Shown piece by piece: positions 58,262-64,000 of a DNA stretch of 64,000 bases. Within the stretch, counting starts at the first letter, position 1, and each line of letters opens with the position of its first letter. Position numbers and translations under genes: made by a program. The notes beneath the pieces were generated by a model, which made no database searches, had not been told where the DNA came from, and saw only the letters and a list, made by a program, of their open reading frames with translations. The stretch is from positions 1 through 64,000 of the forward strand of contig CAZWMT010000031.1 in assembly GCA_964635055.1 (NCBI GenBank), written 5' to 3'. This DNA is from JAEUJM01 sp964635055 (GTDB taxonomy: Bacteria; Actinomycetota; Acidimicrobiia; Acidimicrobiales; DATDAH01).

Positions 58262-58347
58262 CCGGTCGGCCCTCCGCGCCGACGGTTCTCGGGTGCCGGG
58301 GCCCTGGGGCGTCGATCTGTGCCCCGCGTGGGGCCGCAGGTAGTGTC

Positions 58348-58362
58348 CTGACGACCCGTCAG
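58348..58362 (+). promoter_or_regulatory. Palindrome CTGACGACCCGTCAG before fadE30
   Basis: Immediately after a TAGTGT -10-like box (58341-58346), so it covers the transcript start. Same consensus as 25787 and 63406. Confidence 0.75.
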
Positions 58363-58414
58363 ATCTCGGGACCGCCCCGAGCGCGCCCCGTCCCCAGGAG
58401 ACCAGCGACCCACC

Positions 58415-59623
58415 GTGGACCTGCAGTTCAGCCAGGAGGAAGAGGCCTTCCGCGCCGAGGTCCGTGCGTACCTCGAGACCCAGCTCTCGGGCGCGTTCGC
58501 CGGCGTCCGTGGTGTGGGCGGGCCCGGCTACGAGCACGAGGCCTTCGAGGAGCGCCTGGCCTGGGAGAAGCGCCTCGGGGCCGACGGCTGGACCTGCCTG
58601 GCCTGGCCCAAGGAGCACGGCGGCCGGGGCCTCACGCTCATGCAGCAGGTGATCTGGCACGAGGAGTACGCCCGGGCGGGGGCGCCGGCACGCGTCGGTC
58701 ACATCGGCGAGACGCTCGTCGGCCCCACCATCATCGCCTTCGGCACCCCTGAGCAACAGCAACGGTTCCTGCCCCGGATCGCCTCGGGCGAGGAGCTCTG
58801 GTGCCAGGGCTACTCCGAGCCCAACGCCGGCTCCGACCTGGCCAACGTGGCCACCCGGGCCGAGCTCGACGGCGACGAGTGGGTTATCTCGGGCCAGAAG
58901 GTGTGGACGTCGTTGGCCCACTGGGCCGACTGGGTGTTCGTGCTCTGCCGCACCGACCGCGACGCCCCCAAGCACAAGGGCATCTCGTACCTGCTCTGCC
59001 CCATGCGCCAGGACGGTGTGGAGATCCGCCCCATCGTGCAGGTCACCGGCTCGTCGGAGTTCAACGAGGTCTTCTTCGACGGGGCCCGAACGTCCACGCG
59101 GAACCTGGTGGGCGAGGTCAACGGCGGGTGGCGGGTGGCCATGGGCACGCTGGCCTTCGAGCGGGGCACGTCCACCTTCGGCCAGCAACTCGGCTTCCAG
59201 GCCGAGCTCGATCGCGTTATCGATGTGGCGCGGGCGAACGGTGCGATCGAGCGGCCGTCGATCCGCCAGCGCCTCGTCGACGCCTGGATCGGCCTGCGGC
59301 TCATGCGCTTCACCGCCATGCGCACCCTCTCGGCCGTTCACTCGGGGGGCGGCGGCGAGCCCGGCCCCGAGGCCAGCATCAACAAGCTCTTCTGGGCCAC
59401 GTGGCACCGCTTGCTCGGCGAGTTGGCCATGGACGTGCTGGGCGCCCAGGCCACGCTGGCCACCGACGGCGGCGACGGGGCGGCCTACGAGGACGCCCTC
59501 ACCGCCTTCCAGCGGCTCTTCCTCTTCACCCGGTCCGACACGATCTACGCCGGCTCGAACCAGATCCAACGCAACATCATCGGCGAGCGCGTGCTGGGCC
59601 TCCCTCCCGAACCCAAGCTCTGA
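58415..59623 (+). CDS. fadE30: Acyl-CoA dehydrogenase FadE30 (steroid C/D ring)
   Basis: 402 aa, GTG start. Segments GGPGYEHEAFEERLAWEKRL, WCQGYSEPNAGSDLANVAT and VWTSLAHWADWVFVLCRT match recalled FadE30, the dehydrogenase acting on the CoA ester of HIP (the C/D-ring indane-propanoate). The C-terminal region GSNQIQRNIIGERVLGLPPEP is complete. The next gene encodes IpdF, as in mycobacteria where ipdF and fadE30 are neighbours. The palindrome upstream differs from the mycobacterial KstR2 box. Confidence 0.88.
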   Translation: MDLQFSQEEEAFRAEVRAYLETQLSGAFAGVRGVGGPGYEHEAFEERLAWEKRLGADGWTCLAWPKEHGGRGLTLMQQVIWHEEYARAGAPARVGHIGETLVGPTIIAFGTPEQQQRFLPRIASGEELWCQGYSEPNAGSDLANVATRAELDGDEWVISGQKVWTSLAHWADWVFVLCRTDRDAPKHKGISYLLCPMRQDGVEIRPIVQVTGSSEFNEVFFDGARTSTRNLVGEVNGGWRVAMGTLAFERGTSTFGQQLGFQAELDRVIDVARANGAIERPSIRQRLVDAWIGLRLMRFTAMRTLSAVHSGGGGEPGPEASINKLFWATWHRLLGELAMDVLGAQATLATDGGDGAAYEDALTAFQRLFLFTRSDTIYAGSNQIQRNIIGERVLGLPPEPKL

Positions 59624-59636
59624 GCGAGGACGCCTG

Positions 59637-60443
59637 ATGACCGAGCCTGTCGATCCCGGACGCCCGCCCGGCGCGCCCGACGAGCCGCCCCCCCACGGCC
59701 TGCTGAACGGGAAGGTCGTGCTCGTCACCGCCGCGGCCGGTACCGGCATCGGGTTCGCCACCGCCAAGCGCTGCGCGGAGGAGGGTGCGGTGGTGGTGAT
59801 CAGCGACCGCCACGAGCGCCGCCTGGCCGAGGCCGCCGACCAGCTCTCGGCCGTGGCCGACGCCCGGCCCCTGGCCATCCCGTGCGACGTCACCCGTGAG
59901 GACCACGTGCAGGGGCTGATCGACGCCACCGTGGGCGAGCACGGGCGGCTCGACGTGCTGGTCAACAACGCCGGCCTCGGTGGCACCGCCTCGATCATGG
60001 AGATGACCGACGAGCAGTGGTCCACCGTGCTCGACGTCACCCTCAACGGCACGTTCCGCGCCACCCGGGCGGCCCTGCGCCACATGACCGCCCGCCGCTC
60101 GGGCGTGGTGATCAACAACGCCTCGGTGGTGGGATGGCGGGCCCAGGAGGGCCAGGCCCACTACGCCGCGGCCAAGGCCGGCGTGATGGCTCTCACCCGG
60201 TGCGCGGCGATGGACGCGGCGCCCTACGGGGTGCGGGTGAACGCGGTGTCGCCCAGCCTGGTGATGCACCCGTTCCTGGCCAAGGTGACCACCGACGAGC
60301 TGCTCGACGACCTGACCAGGCAGGAGGCCTTCGGCCGCTCGGCCGAGCCGTGGGAGATCGCCAACGTCATCGTGTTCCTGGCCAGCGACTACTCCACCTA
60401 CCTGACCGGCGAGGTGCTGTCGGTCTCGTCGCAGCACCCGTAG
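59637..60443 (+). CDS. ipdF: IpdF-like 5-hydroxy-7a-methyl-octahydroindene dehydrogenase
   Basis: 268 aa, ATG 59637, 13 bases after fadE30. SDR with TAAAGTGIG in place of TGxxxGIG, ISDRHERRL, NNAGLGG, NNASVVGWRAQEGQ, YAAAKAGVMALTRC and the ending TGEVLSVSSQHP. The TAAAGTGIG, GWRAQ and SxQHP features are those of mycobacterial IpdF, which oxidises the 5-hydroxyl of the indane CoA ester after FadE30. Co-directional with fadE30, ends at a strong hairpin. Confidence 0.9.
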   Translation: MTEPVDPGRPPGAPDEPPPHGLLNGKVVLVTAAAGTGIGFATAKRCAEEGAVVVISDRHERRLAEAADQLSAVADARPLAIPCDVTREDHVQGLIDATVGEHGRLDVLVNNAGLGGTASIMEMTDEQWSTVLDVTLNGTFRATRAALRHMTARRSGVVINNASVVGWRAQEGQAHYAAAKAGVMALTRCAAMDAAPYGVRVNAVSPSLVMHPFLAKVTTDELLDDLTRQEAFGRSAEPWEIANVIVFLASDYSTYLTGEVLSVSSQHP

Positions 60444-60444
60444 C

Positions 60445-60470
60445 GGTCGCGCCTCGCGAGGGGCGCGACC
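60445..60470 (+). terminator. Hairpin after ipdF
   Basis: GGTCGCGCC (60445-60453) pairs perfectly with GGCGCGACC (60462-60470) around TCGCGAGG. Two bases after the ipdF stop. Confidence 0.8.
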
Positions 60471-60510
60471 ATCACCCACTCGCCGAGTCGCAGGTGCGAC
60501 CCTGTGGGTC

Positions 60511-61461
60511 ATGGCTGTCGAGACTCTGACGCTCGATCTGGGCACGGAACCGGCCCTCGAGGAGGAGCCCCAGAGCGGGCTCGGCAAGGGGCTGGCGGCC
60601 ATCCTGGCCGACACTGCGGCCGAGCGTCCGCGCCGTGGTGGGCTGGCCAGCCTGATCCCCGAGCGGGTCGACCACGCCCCGCCACCGGCGGTGGTCGCGC
60701 CACCGACCCTCGCGCACGGCGGCGACCTCGACACGTCCGACCTCGGCGCCGACCTCGTGCGCGCCCTGCTTGATGGCCTGGGGTCGAGCATGCCGCTCGA
60801 CCTGTGCGCCTACCTGCACCAGGGCCGCACCGAGCGACCCCGTCTCACCCTGCGCTCGCCGTCGTTCGCATCCTTCGACCCCTCCGATGGGTTCGAGCTG
60901 TGCGACCTGCTGGGCCGGCGCCTCCGCACGGGCCAGTCGGGCGGGTTCGAGGCGGCCGGCTTCGTCGGCACCACGGTGGCCACCTCGGGATGGGCGAGCA
61001 GCGGCATCTTCGCGGTGGGTCGCCGGCGGGGCCTGCTCGGGCCGCCCGAGATCGCCGCGGTCGAGGCGTTCTGCACCACGCTGGGCGCCAGCGTGCACCA
61101 GCTCTCCGAGCAGCACGACGAGTCGATCCCGGTCCCGGAGTTCCGCATCCACGTGGCCGAGGCGGCCCTGGGGGCGGAGGCGACCGTGGCGGTGATGGTC
61201 CCGGACGGCCTACGCCACGGCCATGCGTGGGCAGCCGGGCGGGTCGAGGCGGTGGCGACCGCGTTGTTGAAGGCGATCGACTGCGGGCGGATGTTCCGCT
61301 ACGCCAGCGAGACCGAGGTGGACGGCGAGCGCCGCGCCCTCGCCCTGCTCCAGGGCGACGACGGCACCGCGGCCTTGCGGGGCGCCTCGGTCCCCGGCGG
61401 CACCCCGGGCAGTGCGGTGGTGATCGCCACCTACCGCGCCGCGTCGGCGCTGCAACGGTGA
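60511..61461 (+). CDS. Hypothetical protein with GLGKGLAAIL N-terminal segment
   Basis: 316 aa, ATG start. The N-terminus contains GLGKGLAAILAD, reminiscent of the start of ParB proteins (GLGxGLxALI), but no ParB nuclease or HTH domain follows. The rest is mixed alpha/beta with hydrophobic strands and no cysteine motifs; the first part (about 70-200) could be a GAF-like sensor. I cannot assign a function. No operon partner; it ends just before a structured intergenic element. Confidence 0.6.
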   Translation: MAVETLTLDLGTEPALEEEPQSGLGKGLAAILADTAAERPRRGGLASLIPERVDHAPPPAVVAPPTLAHGGDLDTSDLGADLVRALLDGLGSSMPLDLCAYLHQGRTERPRLTLRSPSFASFDPSDGFELCDLLGRRLRTGQSGGFEAAGFVGTTVATSGWASSGIFAVGRRRGLLGPPEIAAVEAFCTTLGASVHQLSEQHDESIPVPEFRIHVAEAALGAEATVAVMVPDGLRHGHAWAAGRVEAVATALLKAIDCGRMFRYASETEVDGERRALALLQGDDGTAALRGASVPGGTPGSAVVIATYRAASALQR

Positions 61462-61464
61462 TTC

Positions 61465-61484
61465 CGGCGGGCGTAAGCCCGCCG
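61465..61484 (+). terminator. Hairpin with GTAA tetraloop
   Basis: CGGCGGGC pairs perfectly with GCCCGCCG around GTAA, a GNRA-type loop, four bases after the hypothetical gene's stop. Confidence 0.75.
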
Positions 61485-61499
61485 CTGCAACGAGGGGTA

Positions 61500-61602
61500 G
61501 CGACCCGGCGGGTGGCGCCGATCCGGAGGGTCCGAAAGATCGGCCCATGCCTTTCGGGCCGATTTTCGGATACCGGATCGGGGTCAGGACCCGCCGGGTC
61601 GC
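61500..61602. ncRNA. Nested three-stem inverted element, candidate structured RNA or mobile remnant
   Basis: Outer stem of 14 bp (61500-61513 with 61589-61602), middle stem of 9 bp (61518-61526 with 61573-61581) and apical stem of 15 bp with one bulged G (61531-61546 with 61556-61570) around a 9-base loop ATGCCTTTC. 38 bp of pairing within 103 bases. It lies between two convergent genes. Confidence 0.5.
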
Positions 61603-61617
61603 GGGGGTGGCCCCCCC

Positions 61618-62037
61618 TTACCCATAGAGCGCCAGGTCCTTGGCCCGCAGGCGTGCGGCCAGGGCGGCGAGGATGGTGCGGGCGAAGCCCGGCGAGGCAT
61701 CGAGCAGGCCCGCGAACTCGCGCTGGCCGAGCACCAGCAGGCGCAGCGGGGTGCTCGCGGTGACGGTGGCGTTGCGGGGTGACCGGTCGACCAGCGACAT
61801 CTCGCCGAAGGGCTGGCCCGCCACGAGGGTGGCGACGGGCTGACCGTCGCGCGACACCGTGGCCTCGCCCTCGACGATGACGAAGGCCTCCTTGCCCACC
61901 TCGCCCTCGGTGATCAGCACCCGCCCGGCCTCCACCTCGATCTCGTCCACCGCGGCGGCGATGGCGGTGAGCTCGGCGTTCGAGCAGTTGGCGAACAGCG
62001 CCACCGCCCGGAGGTGTTCGAGGTACTGGTCGGCCAT
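61618..62037 (-). CDS. Cyclic-nucleotide-binding domain protein
   Basis: 139 aa from ATG 62037. A single CRP-like beta-barrel domain with the phosphate cassette FGEMSLVDRSPRNATVTA (Glu and Arg contacts present). No helix-turn-helix or channel follows, so it is a stand-alone cNMP domain that may act through protein contacts. It also resembles patatin- or transporter-associated cNMP domains. Stop lies 15 bases from the structured element. Confidence 0.83.
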   Translation of the reverse strand: MADQYLEHLRAVALFANCSNAELTAIAAAVDEIEVEAGRVLITEGEVGKEAFVIVEGEATVSRDGQPVATLVAGQPFGEMSLVDRSPRNATVTASTPLRLLVLGQREFAGLLDASPGFARTILAALAARLRAKDLALYG

Positions 62038-62185
62038 GGGCCGAAAGCTTAGGGCACGCCGTCGCGCGGCTGACCGGGACCGACCGACATCGGGGAACCG
62101 GGGCCGACGTGCGTAGACTGACTCGTCGGGCATTTCGCCCCACTCGGGGCACTCGCCCCTGCATCGATCCACCAGTAGGAGATTC

Positions 62186-62410
62186 GTGGCCAGGCAGAAA
62201 GACGACGTCATCGTCACCGAGGGCATCGCCACCGAGGCGTTGCCCAACGGCATGTTCCGGGTCAAGCTCGAGTCGGGACACGAGGTGCTCGGTCACATCT
62301 CGGGGAAGATGCGCCGGGCGCGCATCCGCGTCCTGCCGGGCGACCGGGTGCAGATCGAGGTGTCCGCGTACGACACCTCCCGCGGTCGGCTCACCTACCG
62401 CTACAAGTAG
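62186..62410 (+). CDS. infA: Translation initiation factor IF-1
   Basis: 74 aa, GTG start after AGGAGA. OB-fold with DDVIVTEGIATEALPNGMFRV, GHEVLGHISGKMR and VEVSAYDTSRGRLTYRYK regions; full length. IF-1 usually sits in the ribosomal operon beside rpmJ and rpsM. Here it stands alone, so it is either the only copy relocated or a second copy. Possible -10 TAGACT is at 62115. Confidence 0.9.
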   Translation: MARQKDDVIVTEGIATEALPNGMFRVKLESGHEVLGHISGKMRRARIRVLPGDRVQIEVSAYDTSRGRLTYRYK

Positions 62411-62473
62411 GCGATCGGCCCGCTACGGGGCGGCGATCCGGAGCGTCCCGCGGCGCCGGTCAGCCGCGCCGGT

Positions 62474-63256
62474 TCAGGGCGTCGCCGCCGCTTCGAGGTA
62501 CGGGGGGACCTCGCCGCCCCCGTCCACCACCAGGTTCGCCCCGCTGAGGTAGCTGGCCAGCGGCGACGCGAGGAACACGCAGGCGTTGCCGATGTCGGCG
62601 GGGGTGGCCAGGCGTCCGAGCGGGACGGTGGCGGCGACCCGGGCCACGCCCTCGTCGTCGCCGTAGAAGAGGTGGGACTGCTCGGTCTCGATCATGCCGC
62701 CGGTGACGCAGTTGCAGCGCACCTTCGGGGCCCACTCCTGGGCCACGCTGCGCGTGAACCCGATGACCCCGGCCTTGGCCGCGCTGTAGGCCGCCGTGCC
62801 CGGCGAGGGGCGCAGGGCGCTGACGCTGGTGATGTTCACGATCGCGCCGCCACCGTCCTGGTCCTGCATCACCCGGTTCGCAGCCTGGGACACGTGCATC
62901 ACCGCCAGGAGGTTCAGGGCGACGATCGAGGTGGTGAAGCGGGGGGAGGCGGTGGCGGCGTCGGCGCTGGGGGACCCGCCGGCGTTGTTGACCACGGCGT
63001 CGAGGCGGCCGTGACGCTCGACGACGGCCCCGACCAGCGCGTCCACCTGGTCGGGCTCGCGCACGTCGGCCGCCACGAACATCGGCCGCCGTCCGTCCAC
63101 CACGGGCCCGACCTCGGGCTCGTTCCGGCCGCAGATCGCCACCTCGGCGCCGGCGGCGAGGAAGCGCTCGGTGATCCCGCGGCCGACGCCTCGAGCGCCG
63201 CCGGTGACGAGCACCACCCGTCCGGTGAAGTCGAGCAGGTCAGCCGGTGCGGTCAC
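62474..63256 (-). CDS. Short-chain dehydrogenase, divergent from echA20
   Basis: 260 aa from GTG 63256. Classical SDR: VTGGARGVGRGI, CGRNEPE, NNAGGSPSADAATASPRF, SVSALRPSPGTAAY with YSAAK, and the ending LVVDGGGEVPPYLEAAATP. In mycobacteria an SDR of this type (Rv3549c as I recall) is encoded divergently from echA20, just as here. It probably acts on a C/D-ring CoA ester. Control by a shared CTGACG-N3-CGTCAG palindrome is likely. Confidence 0.85.
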   Translation of the reverse strand: MTAPADLLDFTGRVVLVTGGARGVGRGITERFLAAGAEVAICGRNEPEVGPVVDGRRPMFVAADVREPDQVDALVGAVVERHGRLDAVVNNAGGSPSADAATASPRFTTSIVALNLLAVMHVSQAANRVMQDQDGGGAIVNITSVSALRPSPGTAAYSAAKAGVIGFTRSVAQEWAPKVRCNCVTGGMIETEQSHLFYGDDEGVARVAATVPLGRLATPADIGNACVFLASPLASYLSGANLVVDGGGEVPPYLEAAATP

Positions 63257-63307
63257 GGCCCCGGAAGCTACCCGAGCGGGCGACGCGTCCGGCGGTCCCC
63301 GACAACT

Positions 63308-63347
63308 GGAGGAACCACCAGTCACCCGTGACCAGCAGTTCCTCGCC
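63308..63347. repeat. Diverged copy of the 38-bp palindrome (family B)
   Basis: Begins GGAGGAACCACCAGTCACC and continues CGTGACCAGCAGTTCCTC; it shares the outer arms and centre with 41326-41363. It is within a divergent promoter region, so it is not a shared terminator. Confidence 0.7.
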
Positions 63348-63405
63348 TCATCTGGTGGCATCGCCGGTCGGGAACTAGCGGAGCCCGCAGCCACGGCCGT
63401 ACGGT

Positions 63406-63420
63406 CTGACGGTCCGTCAG
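63406..63420 (+). promoter_or_regulatory. Palindrome CTGACGGTCCGTCAG before echA20
   Basis: Follows TACGGT (63400-63405) directly, as at fadE30, so it covers the transcript start. Flanking AT on the right gives the longer match CGTCAGAT shared with 58348. Confidence 0.75.
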
Positions 63421-63446
63421 ATCAGCAGCACCGAGGAGTGGAACGG

Positions 63447-64000
63447 GTGGGGAACAGCTATCAGGTCGACGAGGTCGGCATCGCCGAGATCGTCATGGAC
63501 AACCCGCCCGTCAACGCGCTCACCGTGGCGGGCTGGTTCGAGGTGGCCGACCTGCTCCGACGGGCCGGTGACGACACCGGGGTGCGGGCCGTGGTGCTGC
63601 GGGCCGAGGGTCGGGGCTTCAACGCCGGCGTCGACATCAAGGAGATGCAGGCCACCGAGGGGTACGACGCCCTCATCGGCGCCAACCGCGGGTGTTACGC
63701 CGCCTTCGCCGCCGTGTACGAGTGCGCGGTGCCCGTGATCGCGGCGGTGAACGGGTTCTGCCTGGGCGGCGGTATCGGCCTCGTGGGCAACGCCGACATC
63801 ATCATCGCCGCCGAGGACGCCACCTTCGGCCTGCCCGAGGTGGACCGCGGTGCCCTGGGGGCGGCCACCCACCTGGCCCGCCTGGTGCCACAGCACAAGA
63901 TGCGGGCGATGGTCTACACCAGCGCCACCGCCACGGCGGCCGAACTGCACCACTACGGGTCGGTCCTGCAGGTCGTGCCCCAGGCCGAGCTGCGCGACGC
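63447..64000 (+). CDS. echA20: EchA20 ring-opening hydrolase (3' end beyond the window)
   Basis: At least 184 aa from GTG 63447 (AGGAG eight bases upstream; GTG 63438 also in frame); cut by the window end. Crotonase fold with NPPVNALTVAGWFE, RAEGRGFNAGVDIKEMQ, ECAVPVIAAVNGFC, GGGIGLVGNADIIIA and FGLPEVDRGALGAATHL. These agree closely with mycobacterial EchA20, which hydrolytically opens the D-ring CoA ester before IpdAB opens ring C. In mycobacteria echA20 is followed by ipdA and ipdB, so those genes are expected just outside. Confidence 0.92.
   Translation, partial: MGNSYQVDEVGIAEIVMDNPPVNALTVAGWFEVADLLRRAGDDTGVRAVVLRAEGRGFNAGVDIKEMQATEGYDALIGANRGCYAAFAAVYECAVPVIAAVNGFCLGGGIGLVGNADIIIAAEDATFGLPEVDRGALGAATHLARLVPQHKMRAMVYTSATATAAELHHYGSVLQVVPQAELRD

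Noticed and set aside
57047..60118. A 1023-aa open frame on the minus strand
   Set aside because: It is antisense to an LLM enzyme, an SDR, FadE30 and IpdF, all with clear family motifs. Its translation is low-complexity, as expected from high-GC DNA.
1..64000. tRNA, rRNA, prophage, insertion sequence or biosynthetic gene cluster
   Set aside because: No cloverleaf, ribosomal RNA, integrase, transposase or polyketide/peptide synthetase sequence was recognised by reading the window.

Overview
The window is very GC-rich, densely packed DNA with many GTG starts, frequent 4-bp ATGA/GTGA gene overlaps, a WhiB-family regulator, and repeated promoters whose -10 box lies only 6-8 bases before the start codon (leaderless mRNA). 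All of this points to an actinobacterium. The mix of gene families suggests Acidimicrobiia or a related non-mycobacterial lineage, but that placement is inference. No rRNA, tRNA, CRISPR array, phage or transposase gene was seen. No gene-free stretch exceeds 300 bases.

The dominant theme is acyl-CoA and steroid catabolism. Several proteins match, from memory of their sequences, the cholesterol-degradation enzymes of Mycobacterium tuberculosis: a CYP142-type P450 (30406-31635), FadD17-like ligase (31874-33505), FadE26-like dehydrogenase (39129-40304), alpha-methylacyl-CoA racemase divergent from FadA5 thiolase (41535-43961), FadD19 ligase divergent from EchA19 hydratase (52394-54882), FadE30 followed by IpdF (58415-60443), and an SDR divergent from EchA20 (62474-64000, cut by the window end). 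Side-chain genes carry KstR-like boxes (AAC-N2-GTT type). The ring C/D genes fadE30-ipdF and echA20 carry a different palindrome, CTGACG-N3-CGTCAG, which also lies between SDR genes near 25.8 kb; a longer relative separates two dehydrogenases near 7.1 kb. I read these as two separate regulons.

Layout: 1-3.0 kb TldD/PmbA protease pair; 3.2-8.2 kb thiolase, MetY and two divergent acyl-CoA dehydrogenases; 8.4-13.1 kb GGDEF-EAL protein, dehydrogenase, HlyIII-type membrane protein, two tiny genes and an SGNH lipoprotein; 13.2-16.0 kb operon of alcohol dehydrogenase and two tandem SDRs; 16.2-25.7 kb membrane protein, phosphatase, two tandem-domain CaiB/BaiF proteins, two mini desulforedoxin-like proteins, a crotonase running into an MT0933-like helical protein, and a NagZ-like lipoprotein; 25.8-28.4 kb SDR, diiron protein and TetR behind a triple palindrome; 28.5-36.0 kb UbiA, MerB-like protein, P450, FadD17, LLM protein, dehydrogenase; 36.2-38.2 kb small genes; 38.3-44.9 kb steroid side-chain genes; 44.9-52.4 kb WhiB, fasciclin lipoprotein, a B12-photoreceptor-like regulator, lipoproteins and a Wzy-like polymerase; 52.4-64 kb further steroid genes, a cNMP-binding protein, an isolated IF-1 gene and a large structured intergenic element.

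The most unusual items are the nested 103-bp inverted structure at 61500-61602, the CarH/LitR-like regulator next to a fasciclin gene with a 26-bp dyad, two families of intergenic inverted repeats, the paired desulforedoxin-like miniproteins, the apparent second steroid operator, and a leaderless Cys-rich small ORF opposite the P450.
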